Assembly: GCA_910586615.1 (NCBI GenBank)
Contig: CAJUJP010000007.1
Location: 1 to 64,000 of the forward strand
Length of the DNA: 64,000 nt
Reading direction: 5' to 3'
Source: an uncultured Lachnospiraceae bacterium
GTDB lineage: Bacteria > Bacillota > Clostridia > Lachnospirales > Lachnospiraceae
The notes beneath the pieces are model-generated. The model saw nothing but the letters and a program-made list of their open reading frames with translations. It did not search any database and was not told where the DNA came from. The position numbers and the translations under genes are program-made. Shown here piece by piece: positions 45,284 through 55,487 of this stretch (the first letter of the stretch is position 1; each line of letters starts with the position of its first letter).

Positions 45284-46369
45284 TTATTTTTTTACAATGT
45301 ATCCTTTGGCTTTCAGTGTCTCTGCACAAAGCACTGCCCCTCCTGCTGCACCTCGTACAGTATTGTGGGAAAGTCCTACAAACTTCCAGTCATATACACT
45401 GTCTTCCCTGATACGCCCGATGCTGATTCCCATACCCTTCTCATAGTCTACATCCAGCGTTACCTGGGGACGGTTGTCTTCCTCCATCACCTGAATAAAC
45501 TGCTTCGGTGCACTGGGAAGTTCAAGTTCCTGCGGAAGTCCCTTAAAGTTCACCAGCTTCTCCACAAGCTGCTCCTTTGAAGGCTTTTTCCTGAATTTTA
45601 CAAATACGGCGGCTGTATGGCCGTTTAACACCGGAACCCGGATACACTGACAGGTAATCACCGGACTTGCCGCCGGAACGATCTCACCGTTCTCCACCTT
45701 CCCCCAGATTCTGAGCGGTTCTTTCTCACTCTTTTCCTCTTCGCCGCCAATGTAGGGAATCACATTCTCCACCATCTCCGGCCAGTCCTTAAAGGTTTTG
45801 CCTGCACCGGAAATAGCCTGATAAGTGGTGGCAACAACCTCGTAAGGTTCAAACTCCTGCCATGCTGTCAGCACCGGCGCATAGCTCTGGATGGAACAGT
45901 TCGGCTTCACGGCGATAAAACCTCTGGTCGTTCCGAGACGTTTCTTCTGTGCCTCGATCACTTCAAAATGCTCCGGGTTGATCTCCGGTATGACCATGGG
46001 TACATCCGGCGTCCAGCGGTGTGCACTGTTATTGGAAACCACAGGGGTCTCTGTTTTTGCATACGCTTCCTCGATTTTCTTGATCTCATCCTTGGTCATA
46101 TCTACCGCCGAGAATACAAAATCCACTTCCGCTGCCACTTCCGCCACTTCATTCACATTCTTTACAACAATATCCTTAACTGCCTCCGGCATGGGTGTGG
46201 TCATCTTCCATCTGTCACCCACCGCTTCCGCGTATGTCCTGCCGGCGGAACGGGGACTTGCCGCAATGGTCGTAACTTCAAACCATGGATGGTTTTCCAG
46301 CAGCGCAATAAAACGCTGGCCTACCATACCCGTTCCTCCCAGAATTCCTACCCTTAATTTCTCACTCAT
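45284..46369 (-). CDS. asd: Aspartate-semialdehyde dehydrogenase
   Basis: The 361-aa protein has an N-terminal NAD(P) motif GILGGTGMVGQ, catalytic Cys in VKPNCSIQS and QAISGAGK. The length and pattern fit the archaeal/fungal-type enzymes rather than the E. coli type. It reduces aspartyl phosphate to the semialdehyde, feeding lysine, diaminopimelate, threonine and methionine. It follows argH in the same direction by 40 bases. Confidence 0.94.
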   Translation of the reverse strand: MSEKLRVGILGGTGMVGQRFIALLENHPWFEVTTIAASPRSAGRTYAEAVGDRWKMTTPMPEAVKDIVVKNVNEVAEVAAEVDFVFSAVDMTKDEIKKIEEAYAKTETPVVSNNSAHRWTPDVPMVIPEINPEHFEVIEAQKKRLGTTRGFIAVKPNCSIQSYAPVLTAWQEFEPYEVVATTYQAISGAGKTFKDWPEMVENVIPYIGGEEEKSEKEPLRIWGKVENGEIVPAASPVITCQCIRVPVLNGHTAAVFVKFRKKPSKEQLVEKLVNFKGLPQELELPSAPKQFIQVMEEDNRPQVTLDVDYEKGMGISIGRIREDSVYDWKFVGLSHNTVRGAAGGAVLCAETLKAKGYIVKK

Positions 46370-46409
46370 GATTTATCGTAACTCCTTTCTCTTTCTGTCA
46401 TGTGCCTCA

Positions 46410-47849
46410 CTAAATATATTTATTCTGCTCTGCTGTCTGTCCGGGTATGCTGATCTTATTTTCGTCCTGCCAGCTCTTGGACAGATATTCTCTGTGCGCC
46501 CCGATCACTTCCTGCATCACTGCCGGCCCCGGCGCGCCCAGCGTCAGCCGCTTCTCCACGCATGTCTGTAAGCTGACCGCATCATAAATATCCTCCTCAA
46601 ACACGGGGCTGATCTCTTTCAGTTCCTGTATGGACAGATCTTCTATGCTGCAATGCCTGTCGATACAATACAGCACAAGCCGGCCGATCACACTGTGGGC
46701 ATCTCTGAAAGGTACGCCGTGTGCCACCAGATAATCGGCGGCATCGGTGGCATTGGTAAAGCCCTTCATGGCGCTCTGTTTCATTGTCTCCCTGTTGAAT
46801 TTCATGGTGCGTACCATGCCTTCAAACAGAGCCAGACAGCCCTTCACCGTGTCTATGGCATCAAAGGTCAGTTCCTTGTCTTCCTGCATATCTTTATTAT
46901 ACGCCAGCGGAATGCCTTTCATGGTCGTCAGTATGGCCGTCAACGCACCGTAGACACGCCCTGTCTTGCCTCTGATCAGTTCGGCGATATCCGGGTTCTT
47001 CTTCTGCGGCATAATGCTGCTCCCTGTGGAATAGGCATCGTCTATCTCAACAAAGCGGTATTCATCGGAATTCCAGATGATGATTTCTTCACAGAAACGG
47101 CTCAGATGCATCATGACCGTTGACAGTGCGGATAAGAATTCAATGACATAATCTCTGTCAGATACAGAATCCATACTGTTGAGCGTCGGTCCCTCAAAAC
47201 CGAGCAGCGACGCCGTATAGTTCCTGTCCAGCGGATAAGTTGTCCCGGCAAGCGCGCCCGCGCCCAAAGGACAATAATTCATGCGGTGGTAAATATCTTT
47301 CAATCGTGATCTGTCTCTCTTAAACATCTCAAAATAAGCGCCGATATGATGTGCCAGCGTTACCGGCTGGGCTTTCTGCAGATGTGTAAAGCCCGGCATA
47401 TAAGTATCCGTATTGTCTTCCATGATCTTTAAGAGTGTGCATAAAAGTTCTTTCACAAGTTCATCCACCTGTAGCACTTCCAGACGGACGTACAGCCTCA
47501 TATCCAGAGCCACCTGGTCGTTACGGCTTCTGCCCGTATGCAGCTTCTTGCCGTCGTTGCCGATCCGCTCAATCAGGTTGGCTTCCACAAAGCTGTGAAT
47601 ATCCTCATATTCATCTGTGATCTTAAGCCTTCCTTCCTCCACATCCCTGCGGATTCCGGCCAGACCTTTCAAAATGGAATCCTTCTCTTCTTTTGTCAGG
47701 ATTCCCTGCTTTGCAAGCATGATCACATGCGCAATGCTGCCGTCGATATCCTGGCCGAAAAATTTCTGGTCAAAAGAAATCGAAGCGTTAAAATTATATA
47801 CAAGTTTGTCCGTTTCTTTCGTGAAACGTCCGCCCCATAACTGTGCCAT
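46410..47849 (-). CDS. argH: Argininosuccinate lyase
   Basis: The 479-aa protein starts MAQLWGGRFT and has the superfamily signature GSSIMPQKKNPD near residue 280, plus TGRSRNDQVALD and AQPVTLAHH. It splits argininosuccinate to arginine and fumarate. The start is ATG 47849 after GGAGGAG; a longer frame enters the divergent region. No argG or argF lies nearby. Confidence 0.95.
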   Translation of the reverse strand: MAQLWGGRFTKETDKLVYNFNASISFDQKFFGQDIDGSIAHVIMLAKQGILTKEEKDSILKGLAGIRRDVEEGRLKITDEYEDIHSFVEANLIERIGNDGKKLHTGRSRNDQVALDMRLYVRLEVLQVDELVKELLCTLLKIMEDNTDTYMPGFTHLQKAQPVTLAHHIGAYFEMFKRDRSRLKDIYHRMNYCPLGAGALAGTTYPLDRNYTASLLGFEGPTLNSMDSVSDRDYVIEFLSALSTVMMHLSRFCEEIIIWNSDEYRFVEIDDAYSTGSSIMPQKKNPDIAELIRGKTGRVYGALTAILTTMKGIPLAYNKDMQEDKELTFDAIDTVKGCLALFEGMVRTMKFNRETMKQSAMKGFTNATDAADYLVAHGVPFRDAHSVIGRLVLYCIDRHCSIEDLSIQELKEISPVFEEDIYDAVSLQTCVEKRLTLGAPGPAVMQEVIGAHREYLSKSWQDENKISIPGQTAEQNKYI

Positions 47850-47975
47850 GCGATACTCCTCCACTATTATTAAATCTGAATTTGATGATACCACAAAATA
47901 CTTTTCTTTTCAATCAAAACACATATTTTCTTATAATTCATAGAATATCGTATAACCATAAGGAGTTGTTGTTCT

Positions 47976-48773
47976 ATGCAGCCAATACTATCATTACAGG
48001 GGATCTCCTATTCTTATCACAACCTGAAAGGAGAAACGCCTGCTCTGTCCGATATATCATTTCAGGTCGCCCATGGAGAATTTCTGGCCATTGTGGGACC
48101 CAGCGGATGCGGCAAATCGACACTTTTATCTATCATTGCCGGCCTGCTCACACCGGAATCAGGTTCTCTGTCCTACAGAGGAAAATGCCTTGCGGACTGC
48201 GGAACCGAAGATACTGTCAGAATCGGCTATATGCTTCAGCGGGACCATCTGTTTGAATGGCGTACCATCTATCAGAACGTCACCCTCGGTCTGGAACTCA
48301 ACCACGCCCTGACCCGTGAAAATCAGGATTATGTCCTCAAGCTGCTTGAGGATTACGATCTCTATGCATTCAAGGACAAGAAACCCTCTGAACTGTCCGG
48401 CGGAATGCGTCAGCGTGCCGCCCTGATCCGTACCATGGCGATCCACCCCGACCTGCTCCTTCTGGATGAACCATTCAGTGCCCTGGATTCCCAGACAAGA
48501 CTGAATGTTTCCGCAGATATCGCCCAGATTATACGGAATACAAACAAAACGGCCGTTCTGATCACCCATGACCTGTCAGAAGCCGTCACCCTGGCCGACC
48601 GTGTGCTTGTCCTCTCCAAACGGCCCGCCAGCATCAAATGTGAGATGCCCATTCAGTTTTCTATCGACCGCCGGGATCCTATGGCAGTCAGAAACACTGC
48701 AGAATATCAACTCTATTTCAATCACTTGTGGGAGGTGTTGACGAATGAACAATCCGTTTTCCAGACGGCCTGA
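47976..48773 (+). CDS. ABC transporter ATP-binding protein, NitT/TauT family
   Basis: The 265-aa ATPase has Walker A GPSGCGKST, signature LSGGMRQR, Walker B LLLLDEPFSALD and LITHDLSEA, typical of nitrate/sulfonate/taurine-type importers (SsuB, TauB, ThiZ). AAGGAG precedes the ATG. The permease overlaps it by 29 bases. A TATAAT at 47932-47937 may be its -10 element. Confidence 0.9.
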   Translation: MQPILSLQGISYSYHNLKGETPALSDISFQVAHGEFLAIVGPSGCGKSTLLSIIAGLLTPESGSLSYRGKCLADCGTEDTVRIGYMLQRDHLFEWRTIYQNVTLGLELNHALTRENQDYVLKLLEDYDLYAFKDKKPSELSGGMRQRAALIRTMAIHPDLLLLDEPFSALDSQTRLNVSADIAQIIRNTNKTAVLITHDLSEAVTLADRVLVLSKRPASIKCEMPIQFSIDRRDPMAVRNTAEYQLYFNHLWEVLTNEQSVFQTA

Positions 48774-49467
48774 TAACATGTCTGCTGATCAATATGCATT
48801 TCTCAAAGCCCATTGGCGGCACCATCATATCATCAGTCTGGCGAGACTGCTTCTGATCGTTCTGTTTCTCGGACTGTGGGAACTGGCCGCCGGGCGGCAG
48901 TGGATCGACGTCTTCTTTTTCAGCAGTCCGAGCGGTATCGTGTCTTATTTGTATCAGATGTTTCTGGATCACTCTTTCTTTCTCCATACAGGTATCACAC
49001 TTCTTGAAACGGTAGCCAGTTTCCTGTTAGTCACGCTGCTCAGTCTGCTCGCCGCAACGCTGCTCTGGTATGCAAACAGCCTTGCTGAAGTCCTTGAGCC
49101 ATATCTGGTAGTCCTTAACTCCCTGCCGAAATCAGCCCTTGCACCGCTTTTGATCGTCTGGCTGGGCACCGGAACGAATACCATCATCGTGGCCGGTATT
49201 TCCGTGGCTGTCTTCGGATCCATCATCAGTCTGTATACCGGTTTCAGTCAATCAGACCCGGAAATGCTGAAGCTCATCCATACGCTGGGCGGCAGCCGGC
49301 TGGATGCACTCTTCAAGGTCATTCTTCCCGGCTCTGTCCCTCTGATCATAAGCAACATGAAGGTCAACATCGGGCTTTCCCTTGTAGGTGTCATCATCGG
49401 AGAATTTCTGGCTGCCAGACGCGGGCTGGGCTACCTGATCATCTATGGCTCTCAGGTATTCAGCTGA
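48745..49467 (+). CDS. ABC transporter permease, NitT/TauT family, C-terminally shortened
   Basis: The 240-aa protein has the SsuC/TauC permease pattern, with the coupling loop LGGSRLDALFKVILPGSVP. It stops right after GYLIIYGSQVFS, where relatives continue for about 20-25 residues and a last helix. No frame downstream restores that helix, and no substrate-binding protein gene follows. The ATG 48745 is behind GGGAGG. The transporter is probably incomplete or non-functional. Confidence 0.85.
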   Translation: MNNPFSRRPDNMSADQYAFLKAHWRHHHIISLARLLLIVLFLGLWELAAGRQWIDVFFFSSPSGIVSYLYQMFLDHSFFLHTGITLLETVASFLLVTLLSLLAATLLWYANSLAEVLEPYLVVLNSLPKSALAPLLIVWLGTGTNTIIVAGISVAVFGSIISLYTGFSQSDPEMLKLIHTLGGSRLDALFKVILPGSVPLIISNMKVNIGLSLVGVIIGEFLAARRGLGYLIIYGSQVFS

Positions 49468-49500
49468 TAAGCGTCAGTGACAGAAACCCGGAAAGAATAA

Positions 49501-49528
49501 CCGCCCTGTCTGCATACTGACAGGGCGG
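49501..49528. terminator. Bidirectional terminator
   Basis: CCGCCCTGTC and GACAGGGCGG form a 10-bp perfect stem with an 8-base loop, between the ABC permease and the convergent ACT gene. Confidence 0.8.
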
Positions 49529-49580
49529 GAAAAATTTTCTCGTTCCGGTTTTTTCTGTTCTTGTTCCGGCTGACAGTATC

Positions 49581-50012
49581 CTAATGGAGTCCCAGATCTT
49601 CTCCGGCAACCGTGCAGATTCCTTCTTGTTCGAGAACTGCCGCCAGTCCCTCCGTATCCGCCACGCGGAAGATCATACATGCCTGTCCGTCCTTTTGCCC
49701 GAAAACGGAATACATATACTCTACATCGATTCCAGCACAGGAAATCACGCTGAGCACTTTGCTGAGGCCGCCGGGCGTATCAGGAACAGCCACACCCACC
49801 ACCGGTGTCATGGTCAGGATAAAGCCCTGTTCCAGAAGAATGGCAGATGCCTTCGACGCATCATCCACGATCAGCCGCAGGACACCATAATCCGCCGTCT
49901 CCGCGATGTTGATCGCCCGCATGTTCACCTGGTTGTTTGAAAGAATGCCGGTGATATCCGCAAGCTGTCCCGCCTTATTTTCCAGAAATACAGAAATTTG
50001 AGGTATTGTCAT
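49581..50012 (-). CDS. Tandem ACT-domain protein
   Basis: The 143-aa protein consists of two ACT domains (ISVFLENKAGQLADITGIL and GVAVPDTPGGLSKVLSVI). ACT domains bind amino acids and regulate enzymes. The same arrangement, with PaaK and indolepyruvate oxidoreductase genes, is common in anaerobes, so it may sense aromatic amino acids. It is last in the cluster. Confidence 0.87.
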   Translation of the reverse strand: MTIPQISVFLENKAGQLADITGILSNNQVNMRAINIAETADYGVLRLIVDDASKASAILLEQGFILTMTPVVGVAVPDTPGGLSKVLSVISCAGIDVEYMYSVFGQKDGQACMIFRVADTEGLAAVLEQEGICTVAGEDLGLH

Positions 50013-50155
50013 AGCTTTTCTCCATTTCTGCGCTGCTTTTTACACAAATCCATACATGGGTTGCGGGTTTGCGGCCGGCAGCGCGCAGACACAAACCTCG
50101 CGGTCAAAAAATCAGATTTTTACTCTCGTTTCCTCTCTGCCGATCTTTCACTTTC

Positions 50156-51454
50156 TCAGATCTTACGTTTATCAATCACGCGAACTGCCTTGCCCTCGCT
50201 TCGTGTGATAGACTTGGGCGCCACCAGACGCACCTTTGCATAGATTCCGAGCATCGCCTTCAGCGCGGAAACAAGTCCTTTCTCCATCTCCGTAATCTTA
50301 CCCAGATTATCGGAGAAGTTTTCAGGTGTCATCTCCACCATCACCTCGATGGTATCGGAATTATTGATACGGTCCACAATAATCTGATAATTTGCAGGAT
50401 AACCCTGCTCCAAAAGTACCGTCTCGATCTGGGACGGGAAGACATTCACTCCCTTGACGATCAGCATATCATCACTTCTGCCCATGGGTTTGCTCATCTT
50501 AACATGGGTACGGCCGCAGGCACACTTCTTTCTGGAAAGGATGCAGATATCCCTGGTACGGTAACGCAGAAGCGGAAAAGCTTCCTTTGTAATAGCCGTA
50601 AATACCAGCTCGCCTTTGCTTCCCTCGGGAAGAACCTCTCCCGTATCCGGATCAATGATCTCCGCAATAAAATGATCTTCATTGATATGCATACCTGTCT
50701 GCTCGCTGCACTCAAAAGCAACGCCGGGACCGCTGGTCTCCGTGAGGCCGTAAATATCGTAGGCTTTGATCCCCAGCTTGTTCTGGATATCCTGACGCAT
50801 CTCTTCACTCCACGCCTCTGCACCGAAAATACCGGCCTTTAACTTAATCTGATCCCGCAGCCCTCTCTCATGGATGCTCTCCGCCAGAAAAGCTGCATAA
50901 GAAGGTGTACAGCAGAGAATCGTAGATTCAAGGTCAATCATAAACTGCAGCTGCCGATCCGTATTTCCCGATGACATGGGAAGTGTCAGACATCCCACCT
51001 TATGGCTGCCTCCGTTGAGTCCGGGGCCTCCGGTAAAAAGACCGTAACCGTAGCAGACATGACAGACATCCCCGTTGGTGCCGCCTGCCGCCATAATGGC
51101 GCGGGCACAGCAGTCCTCCCACAGATCCACGTCATGCTGGGTATAAAAGGCAACCACCCTGCGTCCGGTAGTACCCGACGTGGACTGAATCCTCACACAG
51201 TCCTCAAGAGGCTTTGCCAGCAGACCGTAAGGATATGCTTCCCTGAGATCATCCTTTGTCAAAAAAGGCAGCTTGTGCAGATCCTTTACACCCTGAATAT
51301 CCTCCAGCGTAACCCCCGCCGCCTCCATCTTTGCGCGATAGTAGGGTACATTATCCCATACATGGCGCACCTGCTTTACCAGACGTTCATTCTGCCACGC
51401 AAGAATCTGCTCCCTGTCCGCAGTTTCAATTTCCTGTTGGTAATACCGTTCCAT
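50156..51454 (-). CDS. paaK: Phenylacetate-CoA ligase
   Basis: The 432-aa AMP-forming enzyme has SGTTGRRVV, YGLTETSG and a C-terminal KIRRS-like end (RSEGKAVRVIDKR). PaaK activates phenylacetate and other arylacetates. In anaerobes with IorAB it can also run toward ATP from arylacetyl-CoA. It follows iorB in the same direction. Confidence 0.92.
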   Translation of the reverse strand: MERYYQQEIETADREQILAWQNERLVKQVRHVWDNVPYYRAKMEAAGVTLEDIQGVKDLHKLPFLTKDDLREAYPYGLLAKPLEDCVRIQSTSGTTGRRVVAFYTQHDVDLWEDCCARAIMAAGGTNGDVCHVCYGYGLFTGGPGLNGGSHKVGCLTLPMSSGNTDRQLQFMIDLESTILCCTPSYAAFLAESIHERGLRDQIKLKAGIFGAEAWSEEMRQDIQNKLGIKAYDIYGLTETSGPGVAFECSEQTGMHINEDHFIAEIIDPDTGEVLPEGSKGELVFTAITKEAFPLLRYRTRDICILSRKKCACGRTHVKMSKPMGRSDDMLIVKGVNVFPSQIETVLLEQGYPANYQIIVDRINNSDTIEVMVEMTPENFSDNLGKITEMEKGLVSALKAMLGIYAKVRLVAPKSITRSEGKAVRVIDKRKI

Positions 51455-51484
51455 ATGTTTTATGTCCTCCTCTATAACGCTGTC

Positions 51485-52057
51485 TTATGCACTTCTTCCC
51501 AGTTCAAATGCCTTCTTGTTTAATTCCAGGAACTTCGGCGGCACGCTGTGCTCGATAGCCTCCATCCATTCCTCTTCGGTAAAGTCAAAATGTCTGGCCA
51601 GCCTGCCCATAAGTACCAGATTCACCGCCTTGCTGCTTCCTGCCTCTTCTGCCAGAGAAAGTGCATCAAGCGCGTCCACATTAACACCCAGCGCCGCCAT
51701 TTTTTCTTCCAGATTTTCAGGATATGCCGCCATTCCAGCAATCACCGGCATCGGATTGATCTGCTGGCTGTTGACGATGATCCTGCCGCCCGGCTTCAAA
51801 AATTCCGTATACCGGGCCGCTTCCAGAAGTTCAAAAGAGAGAATACAGTCCGCCTGCCCCTTATCGATAATAGGGGAGCAGACTCTGTCACCCCAGCGCA
51901 CATACGTGACAACGCTACCGCCGCGCTGGCTCATGCCATGAACTTCACTGACCTTCACATCAAATCCCTTCCCCAGAAGCAGCCGTCCCAGAAGCTTGCT
52001 TGCAAGCAGAGTGCCCTGTCCGCCCACACCCACGATCATGATATTCTTAGTTTCCAT
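51485..52057 (-). CDS. iorB: Indolepyruvate ferredoxin oxidoreductase, beta subunit
   Basis: The 190-aa protein has the gamma-type POR domain start IMIVGVGGQGTLLASKLLG and the SEVHGMSQRGGSVVTYVRWG segment. With IorA it oxidises aryl pyruvates to arylacetyl-CoA using ferredoxin. The start is ATG 52057 after GGAGAAAAAT. Confidence 0.93.
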   Translation of the reverse strand: METKNIMIVGVGGQGTLLASKLLGRLLLGKGFDVKVSEVHGMSQRGGSVVTYVRWGDRVCSPIIDKGQADCILSFELLEAARYTEFLKPGGRIIVNSQQINPMPVIAGMAAYPENLEEKMAALGVNVDALDALSLAEEAGSSKAVNLVLMGRLARHFDFTEEEWMEAIEHSVPPKFLELNKKAFELGRSA

Positions 52058-52106
52058 ATTTTTCTCCATTTCTGTACTGCTTTTTGACTCAATTTATCCA
52101 AAAACT

Positions 52107-53843
52107 TTATTCACACCCGCCAAGCGCATCAAACTTGCAAAGCTGTTCACACACTCCGCATCCCACACAGAGCGTTGCATCGATCTTCGCCTTACCGTCC
52201 ACCATGCTGATTGCAGGACAGCCGATGTTCATACATGCCTTGCAGCCCTTGCATTTCTCCGGATCGGAACAGATCGGTCCGGGATGCTTCACATATTTAA
52301 GCAGCGCACATGGACGGCGGGAAATAATCACCGAAGGCTCTTTTGCCGCCAGTTCTTCTTTGATCACTGCCTGGCAGATCTCCATATCATAAGGATCTAC
52401 TACCCTTACCCGCTTAATCCCCACAGCATGGCACAGGCTCTCCAGGTCAATCTTCGTACACGGATCTCCTTTCAGGTTATAACCTGTGGTGGGATTCTGC
52501 TGATGTCCTGTCATGCCGGTGATAGAATTGTCCAGTATAATCACGGTGGAATCCGACTCATTATATGCAATGTTTATCAGACCTGTAACACCGGAATGAA
52601 TGAATGTGGAATCACCAATAACCGCCACAGTCTTTCCCGCGCTCTCCTCGTCTCCTGCTTTCACAAACCCGTGAAGCCCGGAAACGGAAGCGCCCATACA
52701 CACCGTGGTGTCAATCGCGCCAAGGGGCGGCACTGCACCAAGTGTATAACAGCCGATATCTCCCAGCACCGTAAGGTTCATCTTTTTCAGAACATAGAAA
52801 ATGCTGCGGTGAGGACAGCCTGCACACATCACGGGAGGTCTGGCCGGAATGTTTTCCGCAAGCGCCGCCCCTGTCTGCACAGACCCGCCCAGCTTCTCTT
52901 TCACCAGATTCTGGCTCAGTTCTCCGATATTGGAGAACAAGTCCTTGCCGGATACCGTAAGTCCCAGATTCCTGCAGTGCGTCTCAATAAAGCCATCCAG
53001 TTCTTCCACCACCACGAGCTTCTCTACCGTGGCTGCAAAGTCCTTTATCTTCTGCTCCGGCATAGGCCAGATCATGCCCAGTTTTAATACCGGATAGGTA
53101 TCTCCAAAAGCTTCTTTCACATATTGATAGCAGGTGGAGGAAGTGATAATGCCGCAGGACTTGTCGCTGCCTTCCTCGATCCGGTTTATCTCTGCCGTTT
53201 CCGCCCACGCTGTCAACGCTCCGGTACGTGCTTCCACCTCCGGGTGGCGTTTCTTGGCATTCGCCGGCATCATAATAAATTTTCCGGGGTTCTTTTCATA
53301 TTTTTTACGTGCCGGAAGAACCCGCTCCCCCGTCTCCACAACACTCTGGGAATGGCTCACACGGGTACACATCTTGATCAGCACCGCCGTATCAAACTTC
53401 TCCGAAAGCTCATAAGCCAGCTTCGCAAAGATAAGCGCCTCCGCAGAATCAGAGGGTTCCAGCATGGGAATCTTGGATGCCTGCGCATAATGTCTGGAAT
53501 CCTGTTCATTCTGAGAACTGTGCATACCTGCATCATCAGCCACACCAATCACAAGTCCGGCGTTCACTCCCGTATAAGAAATGGTAAACAGCGGATCCGC
53601 CGCCACATTGAGTCCCACATGCTTCATGGCGCAGAAGCTTCTCTTTCCTGAAAGACATGCACCAAGCGCTGCCTCAAGAGCCACCTTTTCATTTGGCGCC
53701 CACTCCGCGTACAGCTCCTCATATTTAGCCGCACACTCGGTTATCTCCGTGCTGGGCGTTCCGGGATAACTGGATACGAAGCTGCAGCCTGCCTCATAGA
53801 GACCTCTGGCAACCGCCTCATTGCCAAGCATCAGTATTTTCAT
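52107..53843 (-). CDS. iorA: Indolepyruvate ferredoxin oxidoreductase, alpha subunit
   Basis: The 578-aa protein has the pyrimidine-binding and thiamine-diphosphate domains (GDIGCYTLG, MGASVSG and GDSTFIHSG) and a C-terminal ferredoxin domain with two 4Fe-4S motifs (CKGCKACMNIGC and CVGCGVCEQLC). It catalyses CoA-dependent oxidation of indolepyruvate and related aryl-2-keto acids made from aromatic amino acids. The start is ATG 53843 after AAAAGGATAAT. Confidence 0.95.
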   Translation of the reverse strand: MKILMLGNEAVARGLYEAGCSFVSSYPGTPSTEITECAAKYEELYAEWAPNEKVALEAALGACLSGKRSFCAMKHVGLNVAADPLFTISYTGVNAGLVIGVADDAGMHSSQNEQDSRHYAQASKIPMLEPSDSAEALIFAKLAYELSEKFDTAVLIKMCTRVSHSQSVVETGERVLPARKKYEKNPGKFIMMPANAKKRHPEVEARTGALTAWAETAEINRIEEGSDKSCGIITSSTCYQYVKEAFGDTYPVLKLGMIWPMPEQKIKDFAATVEKLVVVEELDGFIETHCRNLGLTVSGKDLFSNIGELSQNLVKEKLGGSVQTGAALAENIPARPPVMCAGCPHRSIFYVLKKMNLTVLGDIGCYTLGAVPPLGAIDTTVCMGASVSGLHGFVKAGDEESAGKTVAVIGDSTFIHSGVTGLINIAYNESDSTVIILDNSITGMTGHQQNPTTGYNLKGDPCTKIDLESLCHAVGIKRVRVVDPYDMEICQAVIKEELAAKEPSVIISRRPCALLKYVKHPGPICSDPEKCKGCKACMNIGCPAISMVDGKAKIDATLCVGCGVCEQLCKFDALGGCE

Positions 53844-53917
53844 ATTATCCTTTTCCTCCTTAATCATTCTGCTTCCAAAATCACTGCGTAGAATGCCTGT
53901 TTTCTGTCATTCTTGCG

Positions 53918-55468
53918 TTAATTCTGATCACCGATGGAATCTTTCACAGAAACAGTCACCTTCTTCTCATAGCATGAGAAAATCTGTTCCAGCTTCTTTT
54001 TATCAGGCGCCTTTGTCAACACACTCACTACCGGCACGATCACGAGGCCGGCCAGCATACAGAATGCGCCGGCGTTGATCGGCGACTGCAGCAGCGCCGG
54101 AAAACCGGAACGGAAAAAGATGTTGGCAAGCATCACCACCGTGGAGAACAAAAAGCTCACCCAGCAGGCCGCCTTCGTAGTCCGTTTCCAATACAGGCCG
54201 TAAAGAAACGGCGCCAGAAATGCACCGGCCAGCGCGCCCCAGCTCACACCCATAAGCTGTGCAATAAAAGTGACATTGGAACGGTACTGAATCAGCGCAA
54301 GCACCACGGAAACCGCAATAAACATTACCAGCAGCGCCCGCATCCATTTCACCTGTTTCTTCTCATCCATCTCCTTCATAATATTACCTTTAATGAAGTC
54401 CAGCGTCAAGGTGGAGCTGGATGCCAGAACAAGGGAAGACAGCGTGGACATGGAAGCCGAAAGCACCAGAATAACCACCACTGCAATCAGAATCGCAGGC
54501 AGCCCCGAAAGCATCGTTGGAACCACCGAGTCATAGCCGTTCGCCGCAATATCAATCCTGTCACCAAAAAGCCGTCCGAAACCGCCCAGGAAATAACAGC
54601 CGCCTGCCACAATAGCGGCAAAAACGGTAGAAATGATCATACCTTTGTTAATCGCACTCTCACTCTTGATGGCATAAAATTTCTGTACCATCTGGGGCAG
54701 TCCCCAGGTTCCCAGACTGGTAAGAATGACCACGCCCAGAAGCCCCACAGGATCCGGCCCGAAGAAAGAATTAAACACACCCGGCGCCGCAGATACCGAC
54801 TCGTCACTGACAGCCGCCAGCTTATCAAGGGCCGCCAGAAAACCGCCCTGGCTGTTCAGCACCGCCGCCACCACAGCCACAATGCCGAAAATCATGATGA
54901 TGCCCTGAATAAAATCATTGATTGCAGTGGCCATATAACCTCCTGCAATCACATAGATTCCTGTGAGCACTGCCATCACAATCACACATACGCTGTAATC
55001 AATGTCAAAGGCCATACCGAACAGACGGCTCAATCCGTTGTAAAGACTTGCCGTATAAGGAATCAGAAAGATAAAGATAATGGCAGAAGCCGCCAGCTTC
55101 AAAGGCTTGCTCTCAAACCGTTCTCCGAAAAACTGCGGCATGGTGGCACTGTCCAGATGCTGTGTCATGATACGTGTACGGCGTCCCAGCACCGCCCATG
55201 CCAGCAGCGAACCAAGAAATGCATTCCCCAGCCCCGCCCAGGTAGCGGCAATGCCGTATTTCCAGCCAAACTGTCCTGCATACCCCACGAAAACCACCGC
55301 AGAAAAATAACTTGTTCCGTAGGCAAAGGCGGTAAGCCACGGGCCCACACTTCTCCCGCCAAGCACAAATCCGTTCACATCAGTGGCATGTTTCCGGCAG
55401 TAAAAGCCGATACCGATCATCATCCCGAAAAAGATGACAAGCATAACCAGTTTAACAAAAAGATCCAT
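53918..55468 (-). CDS. Sodium/solute symporter family transporter
   Basis: The 516-aa protein has about 13 helices and SSS-family patterns: GGRSVGPWLTAFAYGTSYFSA, YVIAGGYMATAINDFIQG and SASMSTLSS. It takes up a substrate with Na+. Its place between the acyl-CoA ligase and iorA suggests an organic or aromatic acid. The substrate is not determined. Confidence 0.9.
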   Translation of the reverse strand: MDLFVKLVMLVIFFGMMIGIGFYCRKHATDVNGFVLGGRSVGPWLTAFAYGTSYFSAVVFVGYAGQFGWKYGIAATWAGLGNAFLGSLLAWAVLGRRTRIMTQHLDSATMPQFFGERFESKPLKLAASAIIFIFLIPYTASLYNGLSRLFGMAFDIDYSVCVIVMAVLTGIYVIAGGYMATAINDFIQGIIMIFGIVAVVAAVLNSQGGFLAALDKLAAVSDESVSAAPGVFNSFFGPDPVGLLGVVILTSLGTWGLPQMVQKFYAIKSESAINKGMIISTVFAAIVAGGCYFLGGFGRLFGDRIDIAANGYDSVVPTMLSGLPAILIAVVVILVLSASMSTLSSLVLASSSTLTLDFIKGNIMKEMDEKKQVKWMRALLVMFIAVSVVLALIQYRSNVTFIAQLMGVSWGALAGAFLAPFLYGLYWKRTTKAACWVSFLFSTVVMLANIFFRSGFPALLQSPINAGAFCMLAGLVIVPVVSVLTKAPDKKKLEQIFSCYEKKVTVSVKDSIGDQN

Positions 55469-55487
55469 TTTCGTTTTCTCCCCTCAT

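Noticed and set aside
48745..49500. Frameshift at the end of the ABC permease
   Set aside because: Neither alternative frame restores the missing last helix, so a deletion is more likely than a single-base shift.
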